Assembly: GCA_015680905.1 (NCBI GenBank)
Contig: CM027377.1
Span: 21,910,501 to 21,974,500, forward strand
DNA length: 64,000 bases
Direction: 5' to 3'
Origin: Coptis chinensis
Taxonomy: Eukaryota; Streptophyta; Magnoliopsida; Ranunculales; Ranunculaceae
The notes under the pieces were generated by a model that was given only the letters and a program-made list of their open reading frames with translations, did no database searches and was not told the DNA's origin. Positions 12,621 to 24,946 of this stretch are shown here, in pieces. The position numbers and the translations under genes are program-made. Positions within the stretch are counted from its first letter, which is position 1. Every line of letters begins with the position of its first letter.

Positions 12621-13770
12621 GTTTGCGGTAGCGGCGGCGGCGGTGTTGCAGCCTTCTGGAACATAGTAACAGAAGTACGTAACTTTTTGTCACGTTGTTG
12701 CTTGATGTTCAAAAGTGAGTCGACATCCTTTGGCGTCTTGCAATTGTGTCGAAAACGATTAACAAACTGATTTTCTAGTTCATTGAATTGGTGAATTGAT
12801 CTTGAAGGCAACTCACTAAACTAGCGTAATCTTTCTCCCTTTAGAGTTGATGGAAAGAGCTTACATATGAGCGGATCATCTCCACCCCATAACACCAACT
12901 TATTTTTGAACGATAGAACATGCAAGCCAGGATCTCCTTCCGACTCATCATAAAGTTCAAAATCAGGTTGTTTGAAGTCGGGATGGTGGTAAGCTTCTTG
13001 AATGTTGAGCGAAAACTTATCAAGTACTCCATCATTGACTGTCAAGTTTTTCATTCTTACCTCCCTTGACTCTCTATCGTTAAGTTTTTTTGCAATCAAC
13101 TCTTTCAACTGTTGTTCTGTTAGAGTTAAAGTATTGGCTCGAACAACCGGACGCCTTCCTGCGTGCCCATGTGGAGAAGGATACCTTCCATTATCTCTTA
13201 TTGGAGTTAGAGATCTTTGGCGCACGCATCGATCAGCTCCGACCGGTGATTGTCTTTGTCTATCCCTCGTAACCATCCAGCCGTTTAGGCGGTAGTCACC
13301 CTTGGCGGGTGACCGATATAATTATACCACTTCTCCATGTTTTGTTGCTCTTATGCGGGATGCCCGCCTTCCCCATCATGTCGGACATATCTCGGATGGC
13401 GGTCTTCCCGAAATTGCTTCTCGTGAGGTAAATCTTCCATCTGAGATCGGACATGTCTAGGGTAGTAGTTATCCCTGCCAATCCGATTCTCCCCATAAGT
13501 ACGGGTAATAGGGTCATTACTCTTAGAGTGTGCACTGGTCATGACTCGTCGTAACTCACGCTCAACCGTATTAGGAGTGGCGGTAGCGGAGGCGGTGGTG
13601 GTGGCGGTGGCGCTGCTACGGTTGGATGTTGAGAATTGATCTTACCACTAGGAGCAACTTGATTGTTCAACGGTTCTTGCATTGGCTGATTTGAATTTCG
13701 AGGGTTGCAATTCCTATTAGCAGGAGGAATATGTTGACTATTTGGTCTGCTTCTTGCGCTTACCATCTTG
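12480..13770 (-). mobile_element. Gag region of the gag-only element
   Basis: Minus-strand frames carry the plant Ty3/gypsy gag pattern (retrotransposon gag family): a stretch with FELYDESEGDPGLHVLSFKN, then CKLFPSTLKG, then FNELENQFVNRF. Basic and proline-rich leader sequence lies nearer the right-hand LTR. The region is broken. Confidence 0.8.
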
Positions 13771-13821
13771 ATTGTTTCACGTGATAATGAATTCTAAGGT
13801 CCCCACAGACGGCGCCAATTA

Positions 13822-14296
13822 TGTTTCGACAGTAAACTGCTTCAACACAACGAGAGCAATGATAAAGAACGCACTAAGAAACAGAGGAATTTGATGTTGG
13901 GGGAGATGAAACTGAACCAAATAATGGCTGCCTACGTACCCAAGATCTATTCTCTAGGGATCAAGTTTCCACGTAGTTCCTTATGAAAAATAATGTGGTA
14001 TTTATATAGGTAGAGTAAAGAGTCCTTGTAGCTCAAGTAATCTTGTATCTTGAGTAATTGTGATAGAGTATAACTGTCAACTGATAACTATCTCTTTGAT
14101 AAGAAATGAATCTGGACATAAATCAACGTACATTAGTGGCAAGCCATGTGGCTAAGGTTCAGCCTTAGACACATGAGTTAATGGGCCTGTACATTGATCC
14201 ATGATATTGCGAATTGGGCTTTAGCCCTGTTGATTAAATGAATAAAATAGAGACCCCTACTAATGGACGTTTGCCACGTAGGTGGGGGTCGAAACA
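13822..14296 (-). repeat. LTR of the gag-only element (5' LTR in element orientation)
   Basis: It pairs with 9675-10149. Reading minus, the primer-binding site TTGGCGCCGTCTGTGGG follows directly after its inner end. Confidence 0.9.
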
Positions 14297-14301
14297 GAGT
14301 A

Positions 14302-14908
14302 GTTGCCTAAGCATGAAGATGAAAATACGCTAGTTTCCATTTATGCTAATGCTTATTAGGAACACTCTTTGATCCATTTATGTAATAGGGTAAACTTAGG
14401 TTAAGATCTATGCTTACTGCTGAATTTCACATCTTGGCAAAAAACTTTTCTTCTATTTTTGTCCATTTGTTAGAGTGTTTCTGTCCAAAGATTAGCTGAT
14501 AAATTGATTATCGGAGAGTGAGAGCGATTAAGGTTTTAATGGAGACAACAAAGGGTGGAAAAACGATCATTTCACATGATTTCCGATATCAGTGCATATA
14601 ATTAATTTTAAGTAATGAAAAATAGCATTTGAAATAATTTGTGTCATAGATAAATGCATTTTAAAATTTTAATTCAATGCAACAAAATATAGATATATAA
14701 ACCGTGAGAGTCAAATATAGTCATAGGTAAAGTACCTTCTAACACTGAAAGGTAGAGATTCCATTTACTTAGGCTGTCTTTCAATATAGCCCACTGATGG
14801 ACCCCAAAAACTATCCTTGCATGACCTAAAAGAATTTTGAGCATAAAATTCACAAAAATTGTAAATATAGTCATTACACACATTTTTACACATCCATCAT
14901 GGGACGAC
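14302..14908. other. Non-coding DNA between two LTR elements
   Basis: AT-rich sequence with no supported gene. It is host DNA separating the gag-only element from copia A. Confidence 0.5.
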
Positions 14909-14913
14909 GTAAG

Positions 14914-15139
14914 TGTCAAAGACTCAAGAATATTGTGAATCGGTATTCTTCTTGAGATACCTATGTCCCTTTTATAGAATAGCAAATGATATTTACAAGA
15001 TATTACAATATATCTTCTAGGATATTTACAAGATATTCTCTAGGTTATTTTGGAATGGAATACAAACAAATCTAGAGAATCTAGGGATATGCTGGCTGGT
15101 GTGCTATATTAGGAAAAACCCAACTGTTTTCCTTTGATA
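14914..15139 (-). repeat. LTR of copia A (3' LTR in element orientation)
   Basis: It starts TGTCAAAG and ends CTTTGATA, so the termini are near-perfect inverted repeats. Its partner is 19368-19593. Confidence 0.9.
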
Positions 15140-18100
15140 CCCTCCCTCAAATTGATGTTGGTGAGTCAACAAGCATCAATTTGCTAACAAGGAACTGATG
15201 TCATTGTCTTGTCATTGCCTTAGTAAAAAGATCAGCGACCTGATGTTTGGTAGGAATGTGAGGCAGAGTAATAACATTTGCTTCATAGGCATCCCGGATA
15301 TAATGACAATCAACCTCTATATGTTTTGTTCTCTCATGAAACACTGGATTTGCAGCAATCTGTATAGCACTAGTATTATCGCCATGGAGGGGAGTTGGGT
15401 TGGTTTGAGGAAAACCTAACTCAGAGAGAATCCCACGAAGCCATACCACTTATGAGCGGGGAGGACCGACATGGCCCGATATTCAGCTTCAGTAGATGAT
15501 TTTGACACACAATCTTGCTTCTTACATTTCCATGAAATAAGTGAATCACCAAAAAAAATGCACCAACCAGTTGTAGATCGCCGAGAATCTAGACATCCTG
15601 CCCAATCAGCATCACTGTATGATACTAGATTGAGTGCTTTGCCATGTGGAAAAATAATCCCGATGGGGAGTCCCCAAAAGATACTTGTACAATCCGATCT
15701 AACGGCTACCATGTGAAGATGTCGTGTGGTGAAGCCATAAACCCGCTAACAAGATGAACTGCATAAGAAATGTCAAGTCTAGTAATAGTGAGATAAATTA
15801 GACTCCCTACTAATTGTCGATATAAGGTAGGATCATCAAGAAGGTCACCCTCATCCTTTCTTAATTTTACATTCACTTCAAGAGGAGTATCAACTGAAGT
15901 GGTGTCTTCCAGCCATGCAAGGTGGACCAGATCTTGTGTATACTTGTGTTGCTTAAGAAACAACCCATGTGGTTGAGAGCGAATCTCTAAACCAAGAAAA
16001 TAAGTGAGTGCCCCAAGATCTTTCATCCGAAATACTGTATGTAAATGTTGTTGCAGGCTTAAGTAATAAGTGTCACATCCGAACCCGAGATGATAATATC
16101 ATCCACATACACCAATAGAAAGACCATGCCATCTTTACTCTTGTGAAAAAAAGGATGCATCATATTGACTTTGGGTAAATGAAAACCCGAAAAGTGTGTT
16201 GCTAAAAACTTTTCAAACCATGCCCCGAGCCCGCTTAAGACCATACAAAGAACGTTTTTAGCTTACAAACGGAGTTAGGGTAGGAAGCCATACCGTAAAG
16301 GAAGTTTCATGTAAATCTCTTCCTTAAGATCCCCATGCAAGAAAGCATTCTTAACATCCATTTGGTGTAACTGCCAAGAATGTGAGGCAACCAAGGCAAG
16401 AAGAAGCCGAACTATAGTCATCTTGGCAACAGGGGCAAATGTCTCATCATAATCTATGCCATACTCTTGTCGGTTGCTCAGGGCTACTAATCGAGCTTTG
16501 TAACGTTCCAAAGAACCATCAGAGCGAAGCTTAACAGAAAACACCCACTTACTACCAATAGGATTCACCGAGGAAGGACAAGGTACTACATCCCATGTTT
16601 GATTTTGCTCAAGAGCATCGAGTTCAACCTGCATGGTCTGTTGCCAACATTCATGTGCCACAGCCTGTTTATAAGAATTAGGAATGGAAATAGAGGAGAG
16701 GGTGGCAGTCATGGAAGTATGTGAGGAAAAACCATACCAATCAGGAGGATGAGAAACTCGGGTAGATCGTCTAGGAACAACTGCCAGAGAGGGTGCCGGA
16801 TCAATCGTCACAGGAGAATCAGGAGGGTCCATAGAAGAAGTAACCAAGGGGCGAGAGCGTCTAGTATAAACTAGACCTGGCTGAAATCGATTTGTAGGAA
16901 TAGCAGGGGTGGAAAAATCAGGAAGAATAGAATATATAGAAGGCGCAGGATCCGCGATGAGAGAGAAAAACTTTTGATTTTCAAAGAAAACAACATGTCG
17001 TGAAATGCGTAAACGATGAGAGTCAGGATCATAACATAAAAAACCTTTTTGATGAGAACTATAACCAAGAAATGCACATTTCACAGATTGAGCAGAAAGC
17101 TTAGTTCTTTCATGCGGGGGAAGATGAACAAAACAAACACAACCAAATGTATGCAGATTAGAATAACGAGGATGATTCCCAAATAAACGAAAATATGGTG
17201 AAACATTATTAAGCACAGGAGTAGGCAATCTATTTATGAGATAAACAGCAGTAGATAAAGTTTCACTCCAAAAATGAGGAGGAACAGAGGATTCTAGAAG
17301 TAAAACTCGAACCATGTCAAGAAGATGTCCGTTCTTACGTTCAGCCACTCCATTTTGTTGTGGAGTAGCTGGACAAGATCGTTGAGAAAGAATGCCTCGT
17401 TCTTGAAGAAAGTGTTGAAACTCATTTGACAGATATTCGCCTCCTGAATCAGATCGAAGACTCTTGATAGAGGAATTGAATTGATTGTTAATGAGTGCAA
17501 GATAATTTTTAAAGATTGAGAAAACCTCGCTTTTAGCACGCAAGAAATAAATCCAAGTAAACCTACTATAGTCATCAATGAAGGTTACAAAATATTTGTA
17601 TTGTGCATAAGAGATGACAGGAGAAATTCCCCATACATCACTATGCACAATATCAAAGGGTTGAGAAGCATGTGAACCCAGATTGAGAAAAAGTAGACTT
17701 TTACTCTTAGCTAGCTTACAAGAAGAACAATCAAAAGACAACGAATCAAGGGAAACATAGTTTTTATTGTATAGAAAACCAGATTGAAACAATGTATGAA
17801 GTACCTGAGGATTAGGATGGCCTAGGCGCCGATGCCAATCCTCAGGACACAAATTAGAACTAGTACAAAAAGAAGACCATGCATAAATGAAAGAACTAGA
17901 TTGGGGATGTATGACCCCTCCTTAGGACCCTTCACAATTGTCTTCTGTGACATTTGATCCTGCACCACACAACCAGACAAAGAAAAAATCACATTACAAT
18001 TATTATCAACAAGCTAACCAACATAAATCATATTCGTAGATAATTGGGGAGAAACCAAGACATTTTTTATAATGGGAGAAATGTCACCCACAACAGTAAT

Positions 18101-19367
18101 AGGTAGAGAGCTACCATTTGCCATGTGAATTTTAAGAGGACCAACATAGGATTTGAGATTCTGAAGAGAAGTTGAATTATTTGTCATATGATTAGAAGCG
18201 CCCGAGTCGAGATACCAAGGTTGAGAGAATGATTTTTTGTTAGCTGAGAAGCCTAAAGCCGAGAGTGCAGAAACAATTTGGTGTAACATATCCTGAGAGA
18301 GAGGTGAGGATGTGGCAGCATGAGCATGAACAATAGGAGCAGGGGAACCCGAGAATCGGCAACCAACCGAATAATAAGCGCGATACCCTTCCTTCTTGGT
18401 GGCCGGATCCAACAATCACTGATGATGTGACCAGACTCCTTACAATAGTTGCAAAACTTCTTAGTGCAATTTTTGGCTATGTGGCCAAAATCCTTACAAA
18501 CCGCATTGAGTAGTGGCTGGATCCCATCTCTTGGATCGATGTTGAGCACTATAGGCGACCTGAGGAGTGACAGCAACCTGCTGTTCCATAGAGGCCCGAG
18601 TGAGTAGTCTCTGTTCTTCACAAAATAAATCCCCCAAACACACAACCAAAGAAGGAACGGGATCTCTGTTCATTAACTGAGACCTCACAGGTTCAAATTC
18701 TGACCTAAGTTTCATAAGAAACTGATCCCTTTTGCTAACCTCATGCACTTGTTGAACAATATCCAACCCATTAGTAGAAAGAGTTGCAGAAATAATATCT
18801 GAATATTCTGCCCACAAATTGGAAAAACCAGAATAAAATTCTTCAATGGACAACGCACCTTGAGAGTAGTTACCCATTTCAAATTCAAAATTTGAATCCG
18901 CGGGCGATAGGATCGATGGTAGATGGTCTTCAAGTAAGTCCACATTGCATGAGCTGTCTTGTAGGGGCGCAGGTTCAGGAGAATCTGGGGTTCCACGGAT
19001 CCAAGGATCCAAGACATAATTTTGGCATCCTTGGTATCCCAAGAAGTGAATTTGGCCAGTTCTTTCCCAGCATCAGGGGCTGCAGTAGTGCCATCCAGAT
19101 GGCCAAGAAGCTCCTTTCCCTTTACAAATAACGCGAACTGAAAGGCCCAGACAGAATAGTTCTTCCCAATGAGCCGAATGCAAATAAAATCACTTTTCTC
19201 ACAAGACATATCGAGAAAATACAATAACGCCAAGAAAACAAAACCCCTAGACTGTCGTGAAAGGCTCAACCACAACGCCAAGAAAACGAAACCACGCAAC
19301 ACTAATAAAACGAAAACAAGAAAAAAAAATGACTTTTTTTTTTTCTTAAACAAGAGCTCCGATACCA

Positions 19368-19593
19368 TGTCAAAGACTCAAGAATATTGTAAATCGGTAT
19401 TCTCCTTGAGATACCTATGTCCCTTTTATAGAATAACAAATGATATTTACAAGATATTATAATATATCTTCTAGGATATTTACAAGATATTCCCTAGGTT
19501 ATTTTGGAATGGAATACAAACAAATCTAGAGAATATAGGGATATGCTGGCTGGTGTGCTATATTAGGAAGAACCCAACTATTTTCCTTTGATA
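19368..19593 (-). repeat. LTR of copia A (5' LTR in element orientation)
   Basis: It pairs with 14914-15139 at about 96% identity. The primer-binding site lies just inside it, near 19351-19367. Confidence 0.9.
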
Positions 19594-20130
19594 GTAATCT
19601 CACACAACTAACCTTAAAAGCAGAATGCAGGCCATTAGCTCAAACACAACTGGTGCCACTGCATCATGTATTCATGGACAACCTGTCTCCCCTCTGTAGG
19701 CAAACCCACGTAACCATTATATAGAAAAAGAATGCGGAACAGGCTTCCTAGGACAATTTCTATTAATAAAAAGTTTGATGCACCAAAAATTGATATATAA
19801 TAAAAATGATAGTGATGCAAACAATAATAAAAAACAGATGAGGCCATCAAATGGATAAAGAGAGAGTGAAGCAAACTAAGTAACTAACAGTGTAACTGAT
19901 GATGACTTGGCGAGGTAACTTTACAACCACAGGTATCCATAAGAAATAGAGAATGAGAACATCTTATAATATAAACAGTTGCAAAGAAACTAACTGCATA
20001 AATACATACAGAGGTAGGTGAACAAAATTTCCTAGAAATAACCTTTTGTACAAAGAGAGGTCTCTTCAAGGGGTGGAACTTGAACACCAGTGGCTAATCC
20101 CATCAGCAGCAGCTCAGGGCCTACCGGAAT
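19594..20130. other. Non-coding DNA right of copia A
   Basis: No supported gene. It may be 3' flanking or intronic sequence of the fragment that follows on the minus strand. Confidence 0.4.
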
Positions 20131-20685
20131 TTAATGGTTAAAATTGGCTTTTGATAGCATGTTTGCGACAATAACTATATCTTTGCAAAACCTTTCACGG
20201 AAAGTTGTTGCTGCTCTAGCTGCTATTGCAGCCACTGAGGATTTTTTTCTCAAGCAACTTGGTGTTGCTAAGACTATAATTTGATGGAGCCGACTTACTA
20301 CTTTGGTTCGCCATAGTAGGTTTAAAATTACTAATGACATCCAATGTTGATATATTCATTTTTTCTCGCAATGGACACTGGGACTTGGACTATAACCTTC
20401 AATGTTGTTGCTTGTGCAGCAACAATTTTCTGCCTGCGCCTTTCTACTACTTCCTCCCCTATGATTGTAGCCATCACACTTGAATCAGCTTTCTGCAACA
20501 ATCGAGAGAGCAATAGAGCCGACATCCGTGCCTAATCCTTGACCAAATCAAGATCACGATAGTCTAAGAACTCGCACCGATCAATAAAATTTAACGACTT
20601 ATCTGGCCCATGTCGCAAGCAAAGCAATAAGTGTGCCCTCTCCAATTCCGACCGAGAGCATCCCCTCCTTAATCCAATTAATCCA
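20131..20685 (-). pseudogene. Unassigned host gene fragment (minus strand)
   Basis: From about 20685 down to 20410 one minus frame stays open apart from a single TAG. It reads like a conserved protein: SRSELERAHLLLCLRHGPDK, LNFIDRCEFLDYRDLDLVKD, then the TAG, ARMSALLLSRLLQKADSSVM and GEEVVERRRQKIVAAQ. Further down, other frames give STLDVISNFKPTMANQSSKS and an alanine-rich piece ending FRERFCKDIVIVANMLSKAN just before a stop. The change of frame suggests small indels. I do not recognise the family. The TAG stands where CAG would fit, consistent with a decayed copy. Confidence 0.45.
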
Positions 20686-20689
20686 TACT

Positions 20690-22065
20690 AAGCAGCTAGT
20701 TCTAAAAGCTTACACCACAAAACAAAGAAAAAAAATAACGAAATAGTTATACATGTGCAAGCTCCAATTTCACATTGCCTCTTCTCATATGCTACGAACA
20801 CACACTTCAAAAGATTTGACAATTTCAACAGAAAAAGAGGAGAGGAAAAAGCTTGCCTTCACATACGTTTGATTTATATCCTTATCATTCAGACCACCCA
20901 TCATCCGCACACATTTTACATAAGATGGAACAAAAAACAACCCGCTTCATCTTTATCCAGTGTCCGAAATTTCAACTTGAGTAGCAACTTCTGTATCTTA
21001 ACCTACAAAGTTATTAAAATAAAACTATGCATTTCACTCAAAAACATCTAACATACCAAAATGTAGTATTTTTTTTTTTAAAAAAAAATAGACATCAAAT
21101 GCCCAACATATACATTCATTGAATTACACAAAAACCATGAAATTTAACATAATCCCATCTCAATAATCGACATAAGGAAACTTCCATCTCATGCAGATTC
21201 TCCATCTTGTGCAAGTATGTCTGATTTCAGTTCTGAACATGGTATCGATAGATGGATAGGCCGCATCCAAGTACATAGCATGGTCTTTAATAGATAATGC
21301 AAATTTCCACATCACTTCTCACTGTCTGTTGCTTGTGTCTTAGCATGGAGAGTAATTTTGTGATTTATTAGTTATAAAGAAGTCAATCCGAACAAAGGAA
21401 GTCTCTATTATTAGGATTTCCTTGTCCATTTCTTTGAGTGTTATAAAAGAAGCACATTATCTACGTATCCTGTCATGAAGTGAAATGAAATAGGAAAAAA
21501 TGAAAAGGGAAGGAAAGGGAAGCAAAAACGAATGTAGTGCAAGAACTTGAATTTACTATATATACCCACATGTTTATGAATTGGTATTCTGAATTTGTCA
21601 GTGCCAATTCTTAACCTCCCATAAAACTACACCTTGCAACCATGACAAAGTCCAACTAACTGACTGGTACCTATGTGGCTTTGTAACAATGCCTATAATG
21701 CATTGTGAAAGACGCTAGACCCATAAGGAAGTCTTCGAAGCAAATCCGAGTCAGAAAACAAAAAATTCCTAGTCGTATTCAATCTAGGAGTTTTCTGTTC
21801 CGACCCAGCTCAATCACGTGAAGTTATTTATATTCACAAAAATATTACTTTTTTATTTAATACCAACTAAATTATTTTCACTAATTTATTACCCATATCA
21901 AAAAAGTTACCTGGTTAACTTAAGAGTCGTTGTGTTTCCTGAACAATGAAAACAAACAATCAATGGTTTAAAAAAAAGGCTCTTTTAAGAAGGAAGATTG
22001 AAAGAAGGATAGAGAAGTTTGAAAAGAAGCAAACCACTTGAATGGAAATGGCAAACATAGATTAC
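20690..22065. other. AT-rich non-coding DNA
   Basis: No coding frame is supported. If the exon at 22066-22257 once belonged to a full gene, this would be its first intron, but no second exon (the kinase glycine-rich loop) is found here. Confidence 0.45.
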
Positions 22066-22500
22066 CTTGTCAGGAAAAGGAGCAGTATTGCCTTCTTCTT
22101 CTTGCTCAGTGGCTTTATTAGCACTCAAACCACCACTATCTTCTGCCGCCATGACTTTCTCGTAACTCTCAACCTTTTCCCTTGAATTAGTATCACTCCC
22201 AACACCACCTTTTCCAATCCGACCACGCAACTCACTCTCCTCCTCCTCAGAAATCATAATAACAGTAGCAGCCTCTCACACCACTAATCTTCTTCTTACT
22301 ACAACTCTTCTTATTATTATTCTTAATCTCAATTCCAACTACCACTTTCCTTTCCCTTTCCCTTTCACTGCAGTTGTCTCTTTAGCAATTGCAGCTCTAG
22401 TTCTAACACAATTACTAACTAAAACTTGTGGTTTCTTATTCTTCTTCGCAACAGCCCAGGCCCGGCCCCTCCTCGACCTTTGGGTTGCTTACGTTGCTGA
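22066..22500 (-). pseudogene. First-exon fragment of a casein kinase 1-like HD16 gene
   Basis: Read minus, from about 22500 one frame gives KPQVLVSNCVRTRAAIAKET. After a frame change it reads MISEEEESELRGR, then EDSGGLSANKATEQEEEGNT and APFPDK, ending at a good donor (AAG|GTAATC at 22066/22065). This basic then acidic leader, followed by a GNTAP motif just before the kinase domain, is characteristic of plant casein-kinase-1-like proteins related to rice HD16. The kinase domain itself is absent from the window. At least one indel separates the two halves, and the first ATG of the family is not clear, so this is a decayed fragment. The identification is by recall and is moderately secure. Confidence 0.55.
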
Positions 22501-22509
22501 GAAAGTGAG

Positions 22510-24340
22510 AAGTACCTCTGTGGCTCTGTGAGTGAGACTGGATCGGCTGAACCCTTTCTTGCACAGATATATATACAATTGAACCTTCTTTGGAAAAGTG
22601 AAACACCTCCAGAACAATCAAAAAAGCATACTGGAAAATTTCAGAGATCAGGCTGATCGTGTTCTTACAGACTGTATCTATAAAAAACGATATTTTTTCA
22701 CTTTTCGTTACATGTGAGGAAGGGTTCACTTACAAAAGTTAAAAAGTACCCGCACAACAAATTGACTGGTCGACATTCTCAAATATTCAAGCAACAACAA
22801 TTGGTTTGAAATTCATACCTAATCCTTGTACAATGCAAACACAGTAAAAAGAACACGGACCAACTAATGCACTTCTCCTAGCCTCTTAGGTTGTAAAATA
22901 AAAGTACGCCAATAATGAAGATGTAGACTCTTTTACAAAAGCTATCACCTATTTACACTTACTGCTCCTAAATCCTAACAATATGGAGTTAGGGACAATT
23001 GTTCCCACCGATGTGGACACAGGACATTAGAGTATATATCTAATTTTCGGATTGCACTAACTAAATCATTTAGTTGGAAATGCTTCTATCGTGCAAGCAA
23101 ATTTTGCCTTATGTGTTGAACTCAAAATCGATGCTCACTTCATACCACTTTTAATTCGTTAGATAACTATCACATACACTCTATATCACTTAAATTAAGT
23201 TTTTTTCTTCGAGATCATAGGATTCATAGCTCTTATAATTAGTTAGATAGCTATTAAAAAAAACAAACGATCTACGCTATCGCTTGTTTTATTGCAAAAC
23301 TGCTGCATAGTGCTTGAAAAAAAGCAAGCAAACTGCAGCCATAATTATCTAGAATTCCTCTACAAAAAAACATTATCTAAGATTCTAACAGATCACTAAA
23401 AAGAACCTTTCATTATATTCGGTCTGTTACACTAATAAAGGTTTTTTTTCTTAGATAATCAACGACATGATTTTAAACTAACCATTCTCTTTCTCAACAA
23501 AATTTGAAGCCCCCATCACCACCAATTATTCTACTCACAACAAAAAACAATAATTTGATTAGAAATTGAAGTGATGAAATGATGAGATAGATCTTATAGT
23601 GGGAGAGAGAAGTATACCTGGTTGGTTGTGAGGGCTTGATGTGTGAGAGAGAAAAGAGTCCACCGACTGTAGTAATAATGGAAGAGGGTAGAAGATTCAA
23701 CTCTTTCTGGTTTTTTTTGGTTGAACAGAGGTGTAGGTAATAATTTATTCGCCATTGAAATTCAAGAAAAAAAAAGAGAGAAAGTGAAAGTGAAATTGAA
23801 GGAAAGTAGAGAGAGACTGTTTTTTTTTAACATTAGCTTTTGTTTTTGTTTTTTGGAGAAGAATATATAAAAAAAAATATATAATATTCCAGATGATATA
23901 TTGTTGAAAGAGATTATTAAAAACCAATTGTGCGTGGCTGAGAAGTGGAATGAGTAAATGAGTTGTAGGTGGAATTCATGTATCCGCAATCAAAACCTAG
24001 GGACAAATAGTATAAAGAAATTGATCAATTTTTTTGTGTATCATAATAAATTACACGATTCCTTCATAAACTAAAATACATGTCAAGTGCATAATTACAT
24101 TGACTGAGGTTACTCCAAATGGTACACTATTATGCTATTTTTATCTGAACATGAATGACATTTGGTAGGATGGGTTGGAAATTCGACCGATCATCGCCTC
24201 GCCAAATGACCTTGAGGGGAGGGATGTTATTGCCCCTCCGCTCAAGTCCATACAGAAAGATTTTGGAAGAATAACCACCATTATAATTGTAAGGTGATAA
24301 ACACATAATCATTCAATTTCAATTTCAAAAGTCATGAAGT
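22510..24340. other. AT-rich non-coding DNA with homopurine and homopyrimidine tracts
   Basis: Several A/T runs and GA-rich stretches occur (around 23.4-23.9 kb). No gene is supported. Confidence 0.5.
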
Positions 24341-24359
24341 TCTCAAGCTATTTAATTGA

Positions 24360-24946
24360 ATGAAGCATTTGGGTGTTTCTCCTGATAGAAAGGTTTACAA
24401 TGCTGTCATTTATGCATTAGCAAAAGGTAAGCATGTGAAAGAAGCCTTTGATTTAATGAAGACCATGGAAGAGAAGGGTTTCAAACCAAATGTTGTTACT
24501 TACAATTCACTAATCAAGCCTCTTTGTAAGGGTCATCGGGTGGAAGAAGCGAAGGTGGTCTTTGATGAGATGTTGCAAAAGGGTTTCTCCCCGACAATTA
24601 GGACTTATCATGCTTTTTTTGGCATCATTAAAACTGGGGAAGAGGTATTTGAGCTCTTGGAAAAGATGAAAAATGCTGGATGCCACCCCGCTAATGATAC
24701 TTATATCATGTTGATTAGAAAGTTCTGTTTGTGGCATCGATTGAAAATGTTTTCAAAGGCGTGGAGTGAGATGAGTGAGAATGGATTGAGCCACGACCGA
24801 GCTCATATATAGTCTTGATACATGGACTCTTTTTGAATGGAAAGTTGGAGGAGGCCTGGAAGTATTATGAAGAGATGAAGGAGAAAGGATTTTTGCTAGA
24901 ACCAAAAACGGAAAAGATGCTTCAAGCTTTCGCCTCTGCCAGGCAG
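24360..24946 (+). pseudogene. PPR protein fragment, part 1 (5'-truncated, cut by copia B)
   Basis: The frame starting MKHLGVSPDRKVYNAVIYAL shows consecutive pentatricopeptide repeats of about 35 residues, with the usual VVTYNSLIKPLCK, VFDEMLQKGF and EEVFELLEKMKNAG motifs. These are P-class repeats of the kind found in organelle RNA-binding proteins. The N-terminal half of such a protein is missing; the codon before the first methionine is a stop. Near 24800 a one-base loss shifts the frame, and the continuation (YIVLIHGLFLNGKLEEAWKY) is read in the next frame. The sequence is then interrupted by copia B at 24947, with the last bases GGCAG duplicated on the other side. It resumes at 30433. Confidence 0.8.

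Larger units (their letters stand above)
9675..14296 (-). mobile_element. Gag-only LTR retrotransposon (TR-GAG type)
   Basis: Two 475-bp LTRs (9675-10149 and 13822-14296) begin TGTTTCGAC and end GTCGAAACA. The element is flanked by a perfect 5-bp duplication GAGTA (9670-9674 and 14297-14301). Read on the minus strand, a primer site TTGGCGCCGTCTGTGGG follows the right-hand LTR, and a purine tract (AAAGAGGGGGCGG) precedes the left-hand one. The only retroviral domain seen is a Ty3/gypsy gag at about 12.5-13.3 kb. No protease, reverse transcriptase or integrase is found, although the termini are complete. This matches the terminal-repeat-with-GAG elements known in plants, which depend on enzymes from other elements. 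The LTRs are about 98% alike, so it is fairly young. The gag is broken. Confidence 0.85.
14914..19593 (-). mobile_element. Ty1/copia element A
   Basis: Two 226-bp LTRs (14914-15139 and 19368-19593) bracket a copia polyprotein read on the minus strand. In order from the right: gag with a CNYCKESGH-type zinc knuckle (about 18.4-19.3 kb), protease (WYLDSGASNHM, about 18.2 kb), pre-integrase (DWHRRLGHPN, about 17.8 kb), integrase (PATPQQNGVAERKN, about 17.3 kb), reverse transcriptase (DVKNAFLHGDLKEEIYMK at 16.3 kb, YVDDIIISG at 16.1 kb) and RNase H (FHERTKHIEVDC, about 15.3 kb). A primer site TGGTATCGGAGC (initiator tRNA-Met type) and a purine tract (TTGAGGGAGGG) are present. The flanks GTAAG and GTAAT are near-matching target copies. 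The LTRs differ at about 8 of 226 positions, so it is young. It is broken, with several interruptions. Confidence 0.9.

Noticed and set aside
18892-19462. Plus-strand frames across the copia A gag region
   Set aside because: They are shadows of the minus-strand gag and LTR.
22436-22729. Minus-strand 97-codon frame upstream of the HD16-like exon
   Set aside because: It overlaps the end of the recognised exon in another frame and shows no family features; it may be leader sequence.
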